Notes: generated by a model from the sequence alone, not told the origin. A stretch of 64,000 nucleotides of DNA from Spirogloea muscicola (GCA_009602725.1 WELB01000135.1:47429-111428), one strand, 5' to 3'. Counted from the first letter of the stretch, positions 20,628 to 32,515 are shown. A program made the numbers and translations.

Positions 20628-21169
20628 TGTAATGAATCTCGCCCTGAACACGCAGTTAGAGGGAGAGAGTCCTTATTGTATTCGAGCATAGGGGGTTTAG
20701 GAGCCAACCCACTACACAAGGAAGCACTAGCGCATAGCGCAGCGGAAGACAGGCCCTGTGGCGCCGCCTTGACGGCGACTCCAGCTCCTGGGCGCAGGCC
20801 GGCGCAGCAGGCCCCGCAGCGCAGTGCGGCGGCGGCTGCGGCGGCGAGCAGCGGCAAGGCTGCTCCAAGGCTTCCTCGGCTCGAACTGATTGATGAGCCT
20901 CAGCCCCTGAGGCTCCTTGGTGCTTCCCCCCGTGCCACCCCCCCTCCAGGGGTGTGAGCAGGTTTGCCCCAAGGCCCGCCTTGCGGCAGGCCCAAAGATC
21001 CTCCCTTGGCCGGGCGGATCCTTGAGGGGTATTCCCGGACGGGCGGGACCCGCACCCGGGCGGGCCACCGACCAGCCAGCCTGGCAGCTGGCAGGGCACC
21101 TGGCCCAAATAATCGGTCATGTAATGCCAACAGAGCCATGTGGCTTAACCAAACGGCTGTTTCACTACA
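20628..21169 (-). mobile_element. Solo LTR-B, reverse orientation, nested beside the solo LTR-A
   Basis: It is bounded by TGTAATGAATC and TTTCACTACA, 542 bp. TSD CAGGG is perfect (20623-20627 and 21170-21174). The left TSD copy overlaps the right TSD copy of the LTR-A, so it inserted after the LTR-A did. Confidence 0.85.
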
Positions 21170-21422
21170 CAGGGCCTGTCTTCCGCTGCGCTATGCGCTG
21201 GTGCTTTGCCGTAAAGTGGGCTGGTCCTTAAACCTCCTACAGCCGAACTTAACAAGAACGACTCACCCTAACTGCGTGTGTGGGGGTGAGTTCACTACAC
21301 TTACAGTGCCCCCATCCTTGTTCCCAAAAACCTTAAAAGTGAAGTGGGAGGGGGGGTATGTAACGTTTCCTTCGTTTGCTTGCCAACGGTGCCGGTATGA
21401 TTACATAAGCGTATCGTATCTA

Positions 21423-21443
21423 CCGTTTGGGAATCCCAAACGG
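21423..21443. repeat. Perfect palindrome in the U3 of LTR-C
   Basis: Arms CCGTTTGGGA and TCCCAAACGG surround a single A. The same site in weaker form (TTTGGGAATGCCAA) is near the U3 start of other LTR-C copies (18198, 32541, reverse at 23270 and 44005). It could be a transcription-factor site or a hairpin. Confidence 0.65.
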
Positions 21444-21534
21444 TGCCGGTATCTTTGCTACACCCCGTGTACGTAAGTACGGTCCGAGGCCCCGGGCTTT
21501 GTACCACGTGCACGCGGCATCGTCCGCCAGTCGT

Positions 21535-22079
21535 TGTAATGAACCAGCCGTTTGGTTAAGCCACATGGCTCTGTCGGCATTACATGACCGGCCATTTTGG
21601 ACAAGTGGCCCGCCAGGTGGCGGGCTGGCTAGCTGAATAAGTGGCCCGCCCAGGTGCGGGCCCCGCCCGTCCAGACATACCCCTCGCCAGGATCCACCCA
21701 TTCAAGGGAGGATCTTTGGCCCGCCACAAGGCGGGCCATGGGACGAACCGCTCACACTTTTGGAGGGGGGATGGCACGGGGAAGCACGAGGAGCCTCGGG
21801 GCTGAGGCTCGACAGGAGTTCGAACCAGGGAAGCCCAGGAGCAGCCTTGCCGCTGCTCGCCGCCGCAGCCGCCGCCGCACTGCGCTACGGGGCCTGCTGC
21901 GTCGGCCTGCGCCTAGGAGGTGGAGTCGCCGCCGGACGGCGGCGCCACAGGGCCTGCCTTCCGCTGCGCCTATGCGCTAGTGCTTTGCCTGTGTAGTGGG
22001 TTGGTCCCTAAACCCCCTACAGCCGAACTCAAGAAGGACTGCTCACCCTAACTGCGTGTGTAGGGCGAGGTTCTTTACA
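21535..22079 (+). mobile_element. Solo LTR-B
   Basis: It begins TGTAATGAACCAGCC and ends GGTTCTTTACA, 545 bp. TSD GTCGT is perfect (21530-21534 and 22080-22084). It is inserted in the LTR-C above. Confidence 0.85.
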
Positions 22080-23149
22080 GTCGTGCTGTCCAACAGGCGC
22101 TGCTTCGCTCGCGCGCGGTATCGTTTGGGAGGTGAACTCCAGCCGCCAGGCGCTGCTTCGCTCGCGCGTGGCAGCGCCCGGCAGATCCGTCGCATCCCCT
22201 TGTCAGGCCCGCCACTCCGGGGGCGGACCTTGGGCGACCCTCGTCCCACCCTCGGGGGGAGGGGTGGCAGGGGGAACGCTATCATTTGTAGGCCGAGGCC
22301 AGACTGAGGAGTCGGACTGGTGACGCCAAGATTGGCGCAGACCTTCTGCTGCCTGCTGCCGCAGCCGCCACAGCTCTGCTGCTGCCGCCTGCTGCCCAGC
22401 CCGTCGCCGCAGCTCGTCGCTGTGGGCCTCGCCGGCTTTTGTGACTATATGGCTGCGCCCCATGTGGGACAGCGACTGGCCCTTCGTAAGTCACGGTCTT
22501 TGGGCGATGCCTCAATGTAGGACTTCCGCTACGCTATCTGCGCGTGTGTACGTTGGCGTTATTATGTGATAGCGTTCTCCTAAACACCCTATGTCCGAAC
22601 CCAAACCAGGACGTTCGACCCTGACTGTGTGTGCAGGAATTGGGACGTTACACCCCCCATCTCGGCTGACCGGGCCCCTGATTAAGAAATCAGCACGGTG
22701 TCCTTTGAAATTCGGACCTAGGGGGTTTTGCAGACTACCCCCATAAAGAGTGAAACGCCAGCGCACACAGCGCATGTATGCGCATGTAGCGCAGCGGAAG
22801 TCTTACTTTGAGGCACCGCCAGGAGGCGGCGACTCTACTGAGGGTCTGGCTTAGTAGCTGTCCCCAGATGGGCGCAGCCATGGCACATACGGAGAGTCGG
22901 CGATGTCCGCAGAGGCGAGCTGCGGCGACGGGCTGGGCAGCAGACGGCGGTAGCAGAGCTGTGCCGGCGGCTGCAGCAGCAGGCAAGCAGGGCTGTGCTC
23001 TCGCTTGGCGTCACTGGTCCGACTGCTCAGTCTGGCCTCGGCCTACTACGTATAGCGTTCCATCTGCCAACCCTCCCCCGGAGGGTGTGACGAGGGTAGC
23101 CCAAAGGACCACCACTGGAGGGGCTTGCCCGATAATGATGATACGAATC

Positions 23150-23250
23150 CATGTCGTCATCCAGATGTCGACACCTGCAACGTCGTCAGTGGACGTGTCG
23201 ACATCCGGCCCACCCGGAATGTCGACATCAGACTGTCGACATCCGCATCC
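23150..23250. repeat. Cluster of TGTCGACA palindromic boxes in LTR-C U3
   Basis: The palindromic core TGTCGACA or GTCGAC occurs four times within about 90 bp of the minus-strand LTR (near 23166, 23197, 23220 and 23237), and in weaker form in the LTR-C at 32578-32630. Spacing is irregular. Confidence 0.55.
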
Positions 23251-23636
23251 GGGGCACTGGTCGCGGCACCGTTTGGCACTCCCCAACAGCGGGGACGTTA
23301 CATACCTCCTCACTTAGCTGTTTACGTGTTCGAGAACAAGGACACGGTATCAGAGGAGACGACCCGAGCTTATTGCTTTCAATGGGTGCGTCCAGTACTA
23401 CGAAGCAAAGGAGTGATTTGCCCTGAGCATGATACTTAGGGAGAACGGACAGGCGATTGGCAAGATTGGCCAAAGGGTCCCACGATTTGTGTTCAGGCCT
23501 AATAGCCTGGCCAGTTCAAAAGACATTCTCGGGACTTAATATCGCCCACGGAGGTTGTCGCGGTGAGGAAAGATCTCCTCCACCTCATCCTCTCCCTCAT
23601 CCGACAAGGGGAGTGGGGGCAGGACATGACCATCGG

Positions 23637-24336
23637 TGTAACGTGAGCGCCAAAAAATGTTGTCAACGCTTACAGGTCTTTTGGCCGTTAACCGCGTGCC
23701 GGACGGTACGAAACGCCCTGGCACTCGTGCTGTTGTCGTTCCGTTCAGGTTCGTCCGGGTGGCCTCGCATGCTCCCGTCATGCTCGGCTCATGGCCCGGA
23801 AGGCCCCGGCGGCATGGTCGGCCGCGGCCGTGCTCGGCCATGCCCGGCCTCGTCCATGCTTGGCGGCATGCTCTGCCGCAGCCATGCTCGGCGTCATGGC
23901 GCCTGCAGACAGCTCATGGTTCCCTCGTCAGGCACGCTCCTCGCTGGCGAGCCTTGGGGCGGACCTTATGTACCCTGAAGGGGGGTTGACACGAAGAAGG
24001 ACGAGAGTAGGGAGTAGAGAGAGACCCTACCGGGGTCGGGGACTCAGTGAAGCTCTGAGCTCTGAAAGAGGCGCAGCCCTGCTGCTGCCTGCTAATGTAG
24101 ACCGCTGCCCCACGCGGCTCGTTGCCGTTCTTCTGTGGAGACCTGGCGGCGTTCCGCTAGATGCAAGTCTGCAGCGCGTGCCCAGGAGGTGGAGCTGCTG
24201 CCTGGCGGCAGCGCCACAGGCAAGTCTTCCGCTGTGCCGGAGTGCTTCCTCGTGGCGGGTGGTTGTCCCTGAGTCCCAAAGCACTCAATAAGGACGCATT
24301 CAGCTCCAACCTGCCTGTTGGGGACCGAACGCTGCA
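23637..24336 (+). mobile_element. Solo LTR-D in the gypsy chromodomain region
   Basis: It begins TGTAACGTGAGCGCC and ends CCGAACGCTGCA, 700 bp. Flanks ATCGG (23632-23636) and ATCCG (24337-24341) are a near-perfect TSD, and the gypsy host continues across. It shares the R-U5 core (GTCTTCCGCTGTG ... CAATAAGGACG) with the other groups but has its own U3, including a degenerate CATGCTCGGC repeat at 23768-23900. It is the only copy in the window. Confidence 0.75.
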
Positions 24337-24576
24337 ATCCGTATGGAATGGCTCGAAGTGGGACACATGAAATACTCTGTGGATTATCATTGTCCCGAAG
24401 TATCCAGCTCATATGCAACCTTGCCGACCAGGCGCACAACACGAAAGGGTCCAACCCACTTTGGCAGCAACTTAGGCGTACCTACAGTTCGCATGGAGAG
24501 ATGCTTTGTGCTTGATAGCACTTAAGCACCCACTCGGATTATACTGCTTCATGACGACGTCGATCAGCATGCTGCT

Positions 24577-25127
24577 TGTAATGAAACAGCCGTCTGGTTA
24601 AGCCACATGGCTCTGTTGGCATTACATGACTGACTATTTGGGCCAGGTGACCCGCCAGCTGGCGGGCTGGCTGGCCGGGCAAGTGACCCGCCCGGGTGCG
24701 GGCCCCGCCCGTCCCGACTTACCCCTCGCCAGGATCTGCCCGTGCAAGGGAGGATCTTTGGGCCCGCCGCAAGGCGGGCCTTGGGGCGACCCGCTCACAC
24801 CCCTGGAGGGGGGGTGGCACGGGGGAGCACTGAGGAGCCTTAGGGGCTGCGGCTCATTAATCAGCTCGAGCCCGGGAAGCCCAGGAGCAGCCTTGCCGCT
24901 GCACGCCGCCGCAGCCGCCGCCGAACTCTGCTGCGGGGCCTGCTGCGCGGGCCTGCGCCCAGGAGGTGGAGTCGCCGCCGGACGGCGGCGCCACAGGGCC
25001 TGTCTTCCGCTGCGCTATGCGCTAGTGCCTCCTAGTGAAGTGGGTTGGCCCCTAAACCCCCTATGCTCGAACCCAATAAGGACTGTTCTCTCTAACTGCG
25101 TGTGTATGGCGAGGTTCCTTACACTGA
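24577..25127 (+). mobile_element. Solo LTR-B
   Basis: It begins TGTAATGAAACAGCCG and the LTR proper ends GTTCCTTACA (25123). Flanks CTGCT (24572-24576) and CTGCT (25128-25132) match, with four extra bases CTGA before the right copy. It is inserted in the minus-strand gypsy fossil. Confidence 0.75.
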
Positions 25128-25269
25128 CTGCTTCTGTCGTTGCTGGCGCATCTCCAAGCATTGCCTAGCCCTCCGATGAGCTTCCAGGAGGTTACCAGTA
25201 AGAGTCACTGCGGCTGGCACACGTTCCGGCCTCCCCGCCTGTAAAGGTGCTCAGGAATGCTGGCCGCTG

Positions 25270-25870
25270 ATTGAGAAAGAAGGGTGTCTTTCTGGTGGAT
25301 CCATAGAAGGCGTTGTTCACAGCGTACTCCTCCGCTGGAGCAAGATACTCATCCCAGTCACTTTGGCTGGGGTTTACAGAATGCCGTTACATGTCCTCCA
25401 AAACCCGACTAAATGTTTCCGTCTGACCATCTATTTTAGGGTGGAAAGCAGTGGACATGGTTTGCTGGGTGCCAATCAGCCTGCACACTTCTTTCCAGAA
25501 GTGTCCCGTGAAGCGAGGGTCGCGGTCAGACACGATTCGCTCGAAAATTCCTTGCAGTTTCTAGATGCTGACCGCTATTGAGAAAGAAGGGTGTCTTTTT
25601 GGTGGATCCATGGAAGTCGTTGTTCACAGCGTACTCTGCTGGAGCAAGATACTCATTCCAGTCACTTTGGCTGGGGTTTACAAAATGCCGATACATGAAC
25701 TCCAAAACCCGATTAATTGTTTCCGTCTGACTATCTGTTCGAGGGTGGAAAGCCGTGGACATGGTTTGCTGGATGCCAATCAGCCTGCACACTTCTTTCT
25801 AGGAGTGTCTCGTGAAGCGAGGGTCGCGGTCAGACACGATTCGCTTGAAAATACCGTGCAGTTTCCATAC
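25270..25870. repeat. 307-bp direct tandem duplication in integrase sequence
   Basis: The block starting ATTGAGAAAGAAGGGTG at 25270 restarts at 25577 with the same order of sequence (TGGTGGATCCAT, CACTTTGGCTGGGG, GTGGACATGG). The copies differ at several percent of positions, so the duplication is not recent. Confidence 0.7.
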
Positions 25871-26928
25871 TCGATCCACCAATAAACCAGCAGATTCCTT
25901 TGCTGACACCTTTGTGGTCGTAGGCAGAATGTGCGTTATTTACTCAGACGAGCCACAAATTCGACATGGTGTCGTAGCCGTTCTGCGTCATTGGAAACTG
26001 GTTACAAATTTCACACGGACATCAGACCAGTTCCTCGGAGGAATCTCCGACGGTTGGAGCAATCCAGCAGGCTTACGAGAGCGTAGCTTTACTGCGCTGG
26101 CAGGCGGCACAACTTTCATAAAAACTCCACTTGGACTCCACTTTGCAGTCCGGCCACCAGAAGAGACGCTGGACAACTTTCTTTCGTCTTTCTCATTTTA
26201 AATGACCATTATGCGGAGGCTCATGCAATTCTTGCACGATACTGCTGCGCAAGGTGCTGCAGTCAGGGACTACAATAGCCTCACCTCGCCACCAGAAGCC
26301 TCGGTCATTCACTAGAGTGCGTGGATTGTTTTCACTTGCAGACCATGGGTCTGTGCCATACCCAGCACGAATACGCACATACATCTTAGAGAGGTCGACG
26401 GTGGATTGCCGAGCAGCTCCACGAGTAGGCCGCACGTCGGCGGTCTGAATCCCTGAAGCGTAAAAGACACCCGCCACATCAATGTGCGGCTTACTGGGTC
26501 CGCAACAATCATCCTTCCAGGGTGGTACACCCTCTGAAAACGGAATGTGGCCATGCGCTCAGTCCACCGTGCTTGACACCTGCTCAATTGCTCTTGGGTG
26601 TGAAAGTAGGTAATTGGGCAATGATCCGTTACAATCATACTTTCAACACCCTCGAGATAGCATCGCCACACACGTTGGGCGTGCACAGCAGCAAGGAGCT
26701 CTTGCTCCCCCGTAGTCTAACGCTCTGCAGGACGAAGCAGGCGACTTTCAAATGCTACGGGGTGACCCTCCTGCATGAGAACGGCACCAATGCTGATCAA
26801 AGAGGCGTCACATACTATTTTGAATGGCACGCCTTCTCGAGGCAAAGATGCACCAGGACCATTCTATTTCCCCAGATGCCCCCTGAGATTCAGACGTCCC
26901 CACCCAGCTGACGTCCTTACGAATGAGC

Positions 26929-29900
26929 GTACTCACCTTGCGATGCCTACGGAATAACGTGTAAGGACAAGACCATGTACGGCCCTTTGTCCTGCCCAAG
27001 TACGGAAGCCCATATGCGGAATGGTGAAGATTGCGCCATTGGTCCAGCGATGTACCTGAGTGCACGGTGCACTTGAGTGTAAGCCGCCGGCATATGATTG
27101 ATGCCTTCAGCGGACTAGTGCAGTTTGTGTACTCTGAGAGAATGCTCGTCTCTGCCTTTGGTTGACAAAAGGGTTGACCTGTATGGCATTGCTTTGACCA
27201 GCACCCTGGCAAGCTGAGCCGGAAAGCTGTACTTGAAGACGTACTCTCACATGCATCCAGCTTTGCTGAGTATCTCATTGTGATGATGCGCACAGAGTCT
27301 CCCCCTGACTCTGTTGTGAGCGTTGTATTCTCACATGGTGTGACTCTTGACAATTACCGTGCGGTGCACCCATCCTCTTCGTTGTGGAGTAGGCTGAATC
27401 TTTGGATGTGCATCGAGTACAAGCTCTGAACGAGCTCACTGTCGAGATAGCATGCCATTTGCTTAGCATTGACGATCTGTAACATCGTCTTGCGGGAGCT
27501 CATGTGTGTAGCTCCCCCCGCTTTGCAAAGTGGTGATGACCATTTTCGTCTGACACCTGAGGAAGTCCCGTTTGGCTTGTTGTAGGCCGCTCGGCTACTT
27601 CTGCTGCAAAATGCTCCGTTTTGGTTTCACCAAAAGCACTTGCCACGTGTCAGGTTGTGACGATGAGGTCTTTGGCCCCCTAAGGTGTGACTTTGTGCTG
27701 GTTCAAGTAAAAGGTAGACTGGTGTTCTGTAAAACGCCTGAGGTTTACGCACCGCACCTGCAGCATGTACTGCAATTGCCGAGTGCAAACCGGATGCCAA
27801 TTATGTGTATAACCAGCCGGAACCTTTATAGGGCAAAGACGGGGTTCGTGTCAACCCCACGAAGTAGTAAAGGACTGTAATCGTCAATGTGCCACGGAAT
27901 GTACCACAGTTGCGTTCCTTCTTGGAATTCGCAAACCCCTTCCGTAAGTTTCTGTGAGAATACGGAAGTATGGCATCTCCTCTTAGAAGCTCACTCGTAA
28001 GGACGTCAGCTGGGTGTGGACGTCCAAATGCCAGAGCGCATTTGAAGATATGAAAACGGGTCCTGGTGCACCCACCCGTTTTGGCCTTGCCTCGAAAAGG
28101 CTAGCCATTTCAGTAGTGACGCCTATTTGATCGACACTCGTGCCGTTCTCTTGCAGGAGGGTCACCCTGTAGCATTTGAAGGTAGCCTGCCTTGTCCTGC
28201 AGAGCGCAATTTCGCTATGGGAGAGCAAGAGCTCCTTGCTGTTGTGCACGCCATACTTGTGGGGGTCTGCTGTCTCGTGGGTGTTGCATGTACGGTTGTA
28301 TCGGGTCATTGACCGTTGACCTACTATCGCACACAACAGCAATCGAGCAGGCGTCAAGCACAATGAGCTAAGTGCTTGGCCACATTCCGTTTCCAGTGAT
28401 TGTACCGCTCTGGAAGTATAAATGTTGCGGATTCGGTTAGCCTAACGTGTTAGGGACTGCTGTGGCGGCTGTCTTGCACGCTTCAAGGGTTCAGACCGCA
28501 GACGTGCGGCCTAGTCGTGGATCTGCTCGGCAGTCTACCGCCAACCTCTCTGAGCTGAATGTGCGTTTTCGTGATGGGTATGGCACAGACCCATGGTTTG
28601 CAGATGAAACCAATACACGCACACTAGTAAATGATCAAGGCTTTCTATGGCGAGGTGACGCCATTGTAGTCCCTGACTGCAGTGCCTTGCGCAGCAGTAT
28701 CTTGCAAGAACTGCATGAGCCTCAGTACAGTGGTCACTTGGGTATGGGAAAGACAAAGAAAGCTGTCCGGCTTCTCTTTTGGTGGCTAGACTTGAAAGTC
28801 CAAGCAAAGTCTTTTAGAAAACTTGTGCCACCTGCCAGCGCAGTAAGGCACGCTCTCATAAGCCTGCCGTACTACTCTACCCGTTGGAGATTTTTCCGAG
28901 GGACTGGTCTGATGTGGATTCATCACCCAGTTGCCAATGACGCGGAACGGCTGTGACGTCATCGTCGTATTTGTGGATCGTTTGAGTGAAATGGCGTATT
29001 GAAATGGCCAATGTGAAATGGCCATTGTCGCGCCGTTCCCGGTAAGTACCTTGCCAAGGGGCATTCCCCTTTGCGTCGTAGTACCGCACACCCCCGTCGA
29101 ACGTAACCTCTTCAGGTTCGTAGTGTCATGTCCTTGTTCCCAAGGACGTGAACATCTAAGTGGGAGGAATGTAACGTCCCCGCCGTTACGGGACGCTTAA
29201 CTCCGAGTTAAGCGCAAGCGTGTAATCACTGACGCGCACGTGCCTGACGCGTGCGACGCGCGTGCGACGCGCGAGCGACTCGCGCAAGGTGTCGCGCGGT
29301 GTGACGCGCCTGCTGACGACGTGACGTGCAGGCGCGCCGCCTCCAGCAGAGGTGGCCAATCCTGGACTTCCGCAGAGAAGCTCCTCGGCATATTCTGGTA
29401 TCTGCCGACACACTCATAGTGACGTGTATGTGACGCGTGTGGCGCGCCCATGACGCCGCGCCACACCCGCGACGCACTGGCGGCGCCGCAAGCCGGCGCC
29501 GCAGGATGGCCGCCATTGGCCGCCACTGGCCGCCGCTTCCAGGAGGAAGCCGCGTGGCCTTGCCACGTACTAGGTTCCCCTTGTCGGGCCCGCCTTCTCG
29601 AAGGTGGGCCCTGAGACGAACCTCCCAGAGACCTCTGGGGAGGGTGGCACATGAAGCACTACAAGTAGGGCTGAGACGAGGCTCAGGGTAATCGGTCCAA
29701 GTCAGTGAAGCCCACGCGAGAGAGAGGCGCGCAGCCCTGCTGCCGCCTGCTGCCGCAGCTCGTCCACGCAGGCCTGCTGCTGCCTGCTGCTGCAGCCCGA
29801 CGCCGCAAACCGTCGCTGCGGATCTTCATCGGCTCTCCTGTAAGTAGACTGTGGCTGCTCCTACTGGGGACAGTTGCTGGCCCGTACCTGAGAGGTGAGT

Positions 29901-30055
29901 CGCCGCCTGTCGGCGGCGCCTCAGGGCAAAGTATTCCGCTGCGTAGTTCACGTGGTGCTTCTCTGTGTTGGGGGTTTGTCTCTAAACCCCAGCGACCGAA
30001 ATCAACAAGGACTTACTGACCCCTGACTGTGCTCTTAAGGGTCAGGTTCGTCACA
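26929..30055 (+). mobile_element. LTR-A subfamily 2 gypsy, 3' part with its 3' LTR (fossil)
   Basis: The sequence is the near-identical reverse complement of 33478-37450 in the complete element of the same subfamily. It contains degenerate reverse-transcriptase sequence, RNase H, integrase, then purine tract AAGTGGGAGGAA and an LTR-A (29170-30055, TGTAACGTCCCCG to TTCGTCACA). The coding part is broken many times. Its left end coincides to the base with the missing border of the piece at 45598-48403. Confidence 0.75.
29170..30055 (+). mobile_element. LTR-A (3' LTR of the preceding piece)
   Basis: It begins with the U3 palindrome CTTAACTCCGAGTTAAG and a GACGCG-rich tract, followed by the GAGAGAGGCGCGCAGCCC core and the R-U5 hairpin. 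No primer site follows. To the right is reverse-transcriptase sequence of another gypsy copy in minus orientation. Confidence 0.8.
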
Positions 30056-32515
30056 GGAAGTGTCCAAGCGGCGTATGGAGCGCCGACTTCGGAACATCGG
30101 CAGGCGTGATTCGAATGTGGGGATACCCACTTGCCAGGTCCAGGAGCTAAACACAGTAGCCCCTGCAAGCCAATCGAACACATCATCGATTCGAGGGAAT
30201 GGGTATCGGTTCTTGGTGGTAAGCTTATTCAAAGCCCGATAATCAATGCACATCCGTAGAGTGCCAGATCATGTCTGCGACCGCAACTCCCGCTGAGATT
30301 AAGGCAGTTACTGCAGCAGCCTATGCAACGTTGCGCTCACCGGAGCCGCAACATCGAGTCTTCCTGGAGGTGCTCCCACTGGAATCGGAATGATGCCATA
30401 CATTCAGCCCTCCGCGCTTGCCGCTCGTCGCTTGATGTTGAGGGTGGTGTTACATCATCGGGCAATGATTCGTGACTACTGTGAAGTCCACACCTTCCAG
30501 GTAGCAACCAAAGTCGTATGGCTTGCACCACAGCCAGCAGCTCTTGTTTTAAGCGCCTTCTGGCTCAATGGACCTTGTCCACTCTTTCTAGGCTGGCCGT
30601 TCCCAGCCCCTACCTTCTATGAAATAGCCGCTTCTTTTTCTTGCTCACCCATAGTGTGATTCGCTCTGCGAGGATCAGCAGGCGACGCGAACTTGCAAGA
30701 GCACAGCACCAATGCCGGTCAAAGAGGCGTCACAAAACAGCTCATACGGCTCGCCATCTCGAGGAAAGGCTGAAACAGGCGGAGATGTAAGTGGCTGTTG
30801 GACATCCTCGACCACTCCCAGGGTGCGTCCTTACGAGTGAGCCGCGTAAGAGGAAGTGCGAAATTCCCATTTTCGGACAATAATTTTCGGAAGTGATTCA
30901 CTAATTCCGAAAAGGATCGCAGCTCAGGCACATTTTGTGGCACAGCCAACTCCGTACGACCGAAGTCGTCTTGTGGTTGACGCATATCCCGTCTTTGCCC
31001 ACGTGACACAGGGTATCAATTAGTGACAGTGAGGTTGCCCAGAGCTCGATCATCTATGCACATCCGAAGACTGCCTTCTTTCTTTGTCACGAAGAGGATC
31101 GGTGTACCGTACGGCGACTGCGAAGGCTCTACATAATCCTTCCTGAGCAAATTCCTCCACTTGCCTTTGCGTCTCTCAACATTCAAGATTACTTAGTCGG
31201 TCATCGGTCTGTACGGCAGCGCCGCGCCTGGTATCATCGGATTGGTATGAGCCACACCTCGGTGAGGAGGTAAACGTCCGGGAAAGCTTCGGATTTCACA
31301 CCCGAGTACTCCTCCATCAACCTATCAAGATTTCCGCCCTGTGAGGATACAGCGCTCACGTACGAGTCGGGGGCAGACTCGTCACAAGAAGTAATATCGA
31401 CACAAGGTTCGCTGATTCAACCGCGTGCTTGTGCGGCAGCTTCGTCTTTTGCGTGGTGGACAGCAGAGTTGGAGTCTCATCTGCCCGAGGCGGTTTACAG
31501 GTCTGCTCATTGCAAAGGACAAGGCGCCGAGTGCCACGTGTACAGTGCACGTATGACGTGTGAAGTCAAGCATGCACATGTGGCACCAAGCCAATCACCA
31601 CCCCAAAGCATATCCAAATTCCCAGGCACTTCTGGCATAAGAAGACCAGTCGGCGTTGTCTCTCGGGGACCTGCCACAAACCGAGCACATCGGTGGGTTG
31701 GCCATGTCGAATGTCACGCGCTCCAAGGCAGTGAGTTCCAAGCTATGGCAACCGATTAATTTCTCATCGACAAAGGACACTGCGGTCCCTAAGTCCATGA
31801 GGATGATAGCCGGTGGTGCATCAGCAACCAGCCCACCAACAGGCATCGTACGTACCACTTGTACAGTACTAAGAACTGGGGTGTGGGCGACATAGACCAG
31901 CAGTCTTGCTGGGCGCGGCCTCTCCTGAGTTCATCACCGCTGAGCAATAGGAGCTGGCGTCCGCAACAGCCGAGCACAGCAGCGACTGCCCACGCGGAGG
32001 TCGATGGACACGTTGCGCCTGCAAGGCACAATTCGGAACACCATGTCTTCAGGCCGCGACGAGAAGGCCAACTCAGCTACATTTTCGCTGCTCCGAGTCG
32101 CCACCGAATGCAACCAAATGGTATTTTGCCACATTTCTCGAGCACCCAGCGAAAATGAAGGTCGGCCCCACAGTATGCCTCGCTTTCGTCCGAGCTGCCA
32201 GAGCTCGGTGAGAATGCACGCCCGCCTCAGCAGGAGAGCGCGTGACCGATGGGTGACACAAGCAAAGTTGTAAGCTTGCGCACGAACGCAACCATCGATA
32301 AAAATACCATAATGTCTCCGTCTTGATTGGATCCACGCCAGCCCCAAGCTTGCGTGTATGAACCTAATCAGACACAGCGGCCAAAGAGCGCGAGGAGAAC
32401 TCCCATGTGTTGCACATCTTGGGAGTGGAGCTTTTTCACGGAGCTCCACCAGTGGAGAGCTCGCCAGCGAGGAATGCAGCGTCAAGACTCTTGCCTCCTC
32501 GGTCGTGCCGCATAG
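30056..32515 (-). mobile_element. Minus-strand Ty3/gypsy fossil fragments (protease to RNase H)
   Basis: From high to low coordinate: pol region before protease (about 32480-31900), aspartic protease-like segment (about 31800, MDLGTAVSFVDEKL), reverse transcriptase (31350-30720), RNase H (30720-30260). The last piece, 30255-30056, is reverse transcriptase of a further copy ([12 protein letters not shown]). It is highly diverged from the LTR-A family in the protease part, with many breaks. A LINE tail is inserted at 30547-30638. Confidence 0.55.
30547..30638 (+). mobile_element. Severely truncated LINE copy (tail I) in gypsy RNase H
   Basis: A 92-bp insertion has CCTTGTCCACTCTTTC, GGCTGG-CCGTTC-CCAGCC and CTATGAAATAGCCGCTTC. 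Flanking TCTTG (30542-30546 and 30639-30643) is a short TSD, and gypsy homology continues on both sides. Confidence 0.65.

Larger units (their letters stand above)
19270..21299 (+). mobile_element. Solo LTR-B (outer copy) interrupted by two later LTR insertions
   Basis: It begins TGTAATGAACCAGCC and ends GAGTTCACTACA. TSD CTTAC is perfect (19265-19269 and 21300-21304). The LTR itself is about 545 bp; an LTR-A and a reversed LTR-B sit inside it. The host is the old gypsy element shortly before its 3' end. Confidence 0.85.
11100..21357 (+). mobile_element. Old Ty3/gypsy chromovirus internal region, interrupted by several insertions (fossil)
   Basis: In order: gag (about 11120-12000), start of the aspartic protease (to about 12524, DTGATI), a 1.9-kb composite insertion, remaining protease (from about 14430), reverse transcriptase (15000-15700), RNase H (about 15700-16250 and again about 16300-16860), integrase (16870-18080) and chromodomain (18120-19250, split by a lone LTR-C). 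After an LTR-B nest, the purine-rich tract at 21341-21357 leads into the 3' LTR. The family matches the tandem copies at 49-64 kb. It is heavily broken (many breaks) and among the oldest layers here. Confidence 0.7.
21358..22652 (+). mobile_element. 3' LTR (LTR-C type) of the old plus-strand gypsy, interrupted by a solo LTR-B
   Basis: It starts TGTAACGTTTCC right after a purine-rich tract and ends GGGACGTTACA. The U3 holds a perfect palindrome (21423-21443) and two copies of CAGGCGCTGCTTCGCTCGCG. Excluding the inserted LTR-B it is about 750 bp. Confidence 0.7.
22695..26928 (-). mobile_element. Minus-strand Ty3/gypsy chromovirus fossil, 3' half
   Basis: Reading on the minus strand from high to low coordinate: reverse-transcriptase end and RNase H (about 26928-26220), integrase with zinc-binding HHCC region (26220-25130), integrase C-terminus and chromodomain (24570-23400, with two solo LTRs inside), purine tract, and 3' LTR of LTR-C type (23302-22695, start eroded). 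A 307-bp direct duplication lies in the integrase. It is broken many times; old. The reverse-transcriptase side ends abruptly at 26928, where a piece of another element begins. Confidence 0.65.

Noticed and set aside
21423-21443. NF1-type binding site (TTGGC-N5-GCCAA resemblance)
   Set aside because: That factor family is not known in green algae; only the palindrome itself is supported.
23768-23900. CATGCTCGGC-rich stretch as a satellite
   Set aside because: It lies within the U3 of the solo LTR-D bounded by a TSD; units are too irregular for a separate satellite.
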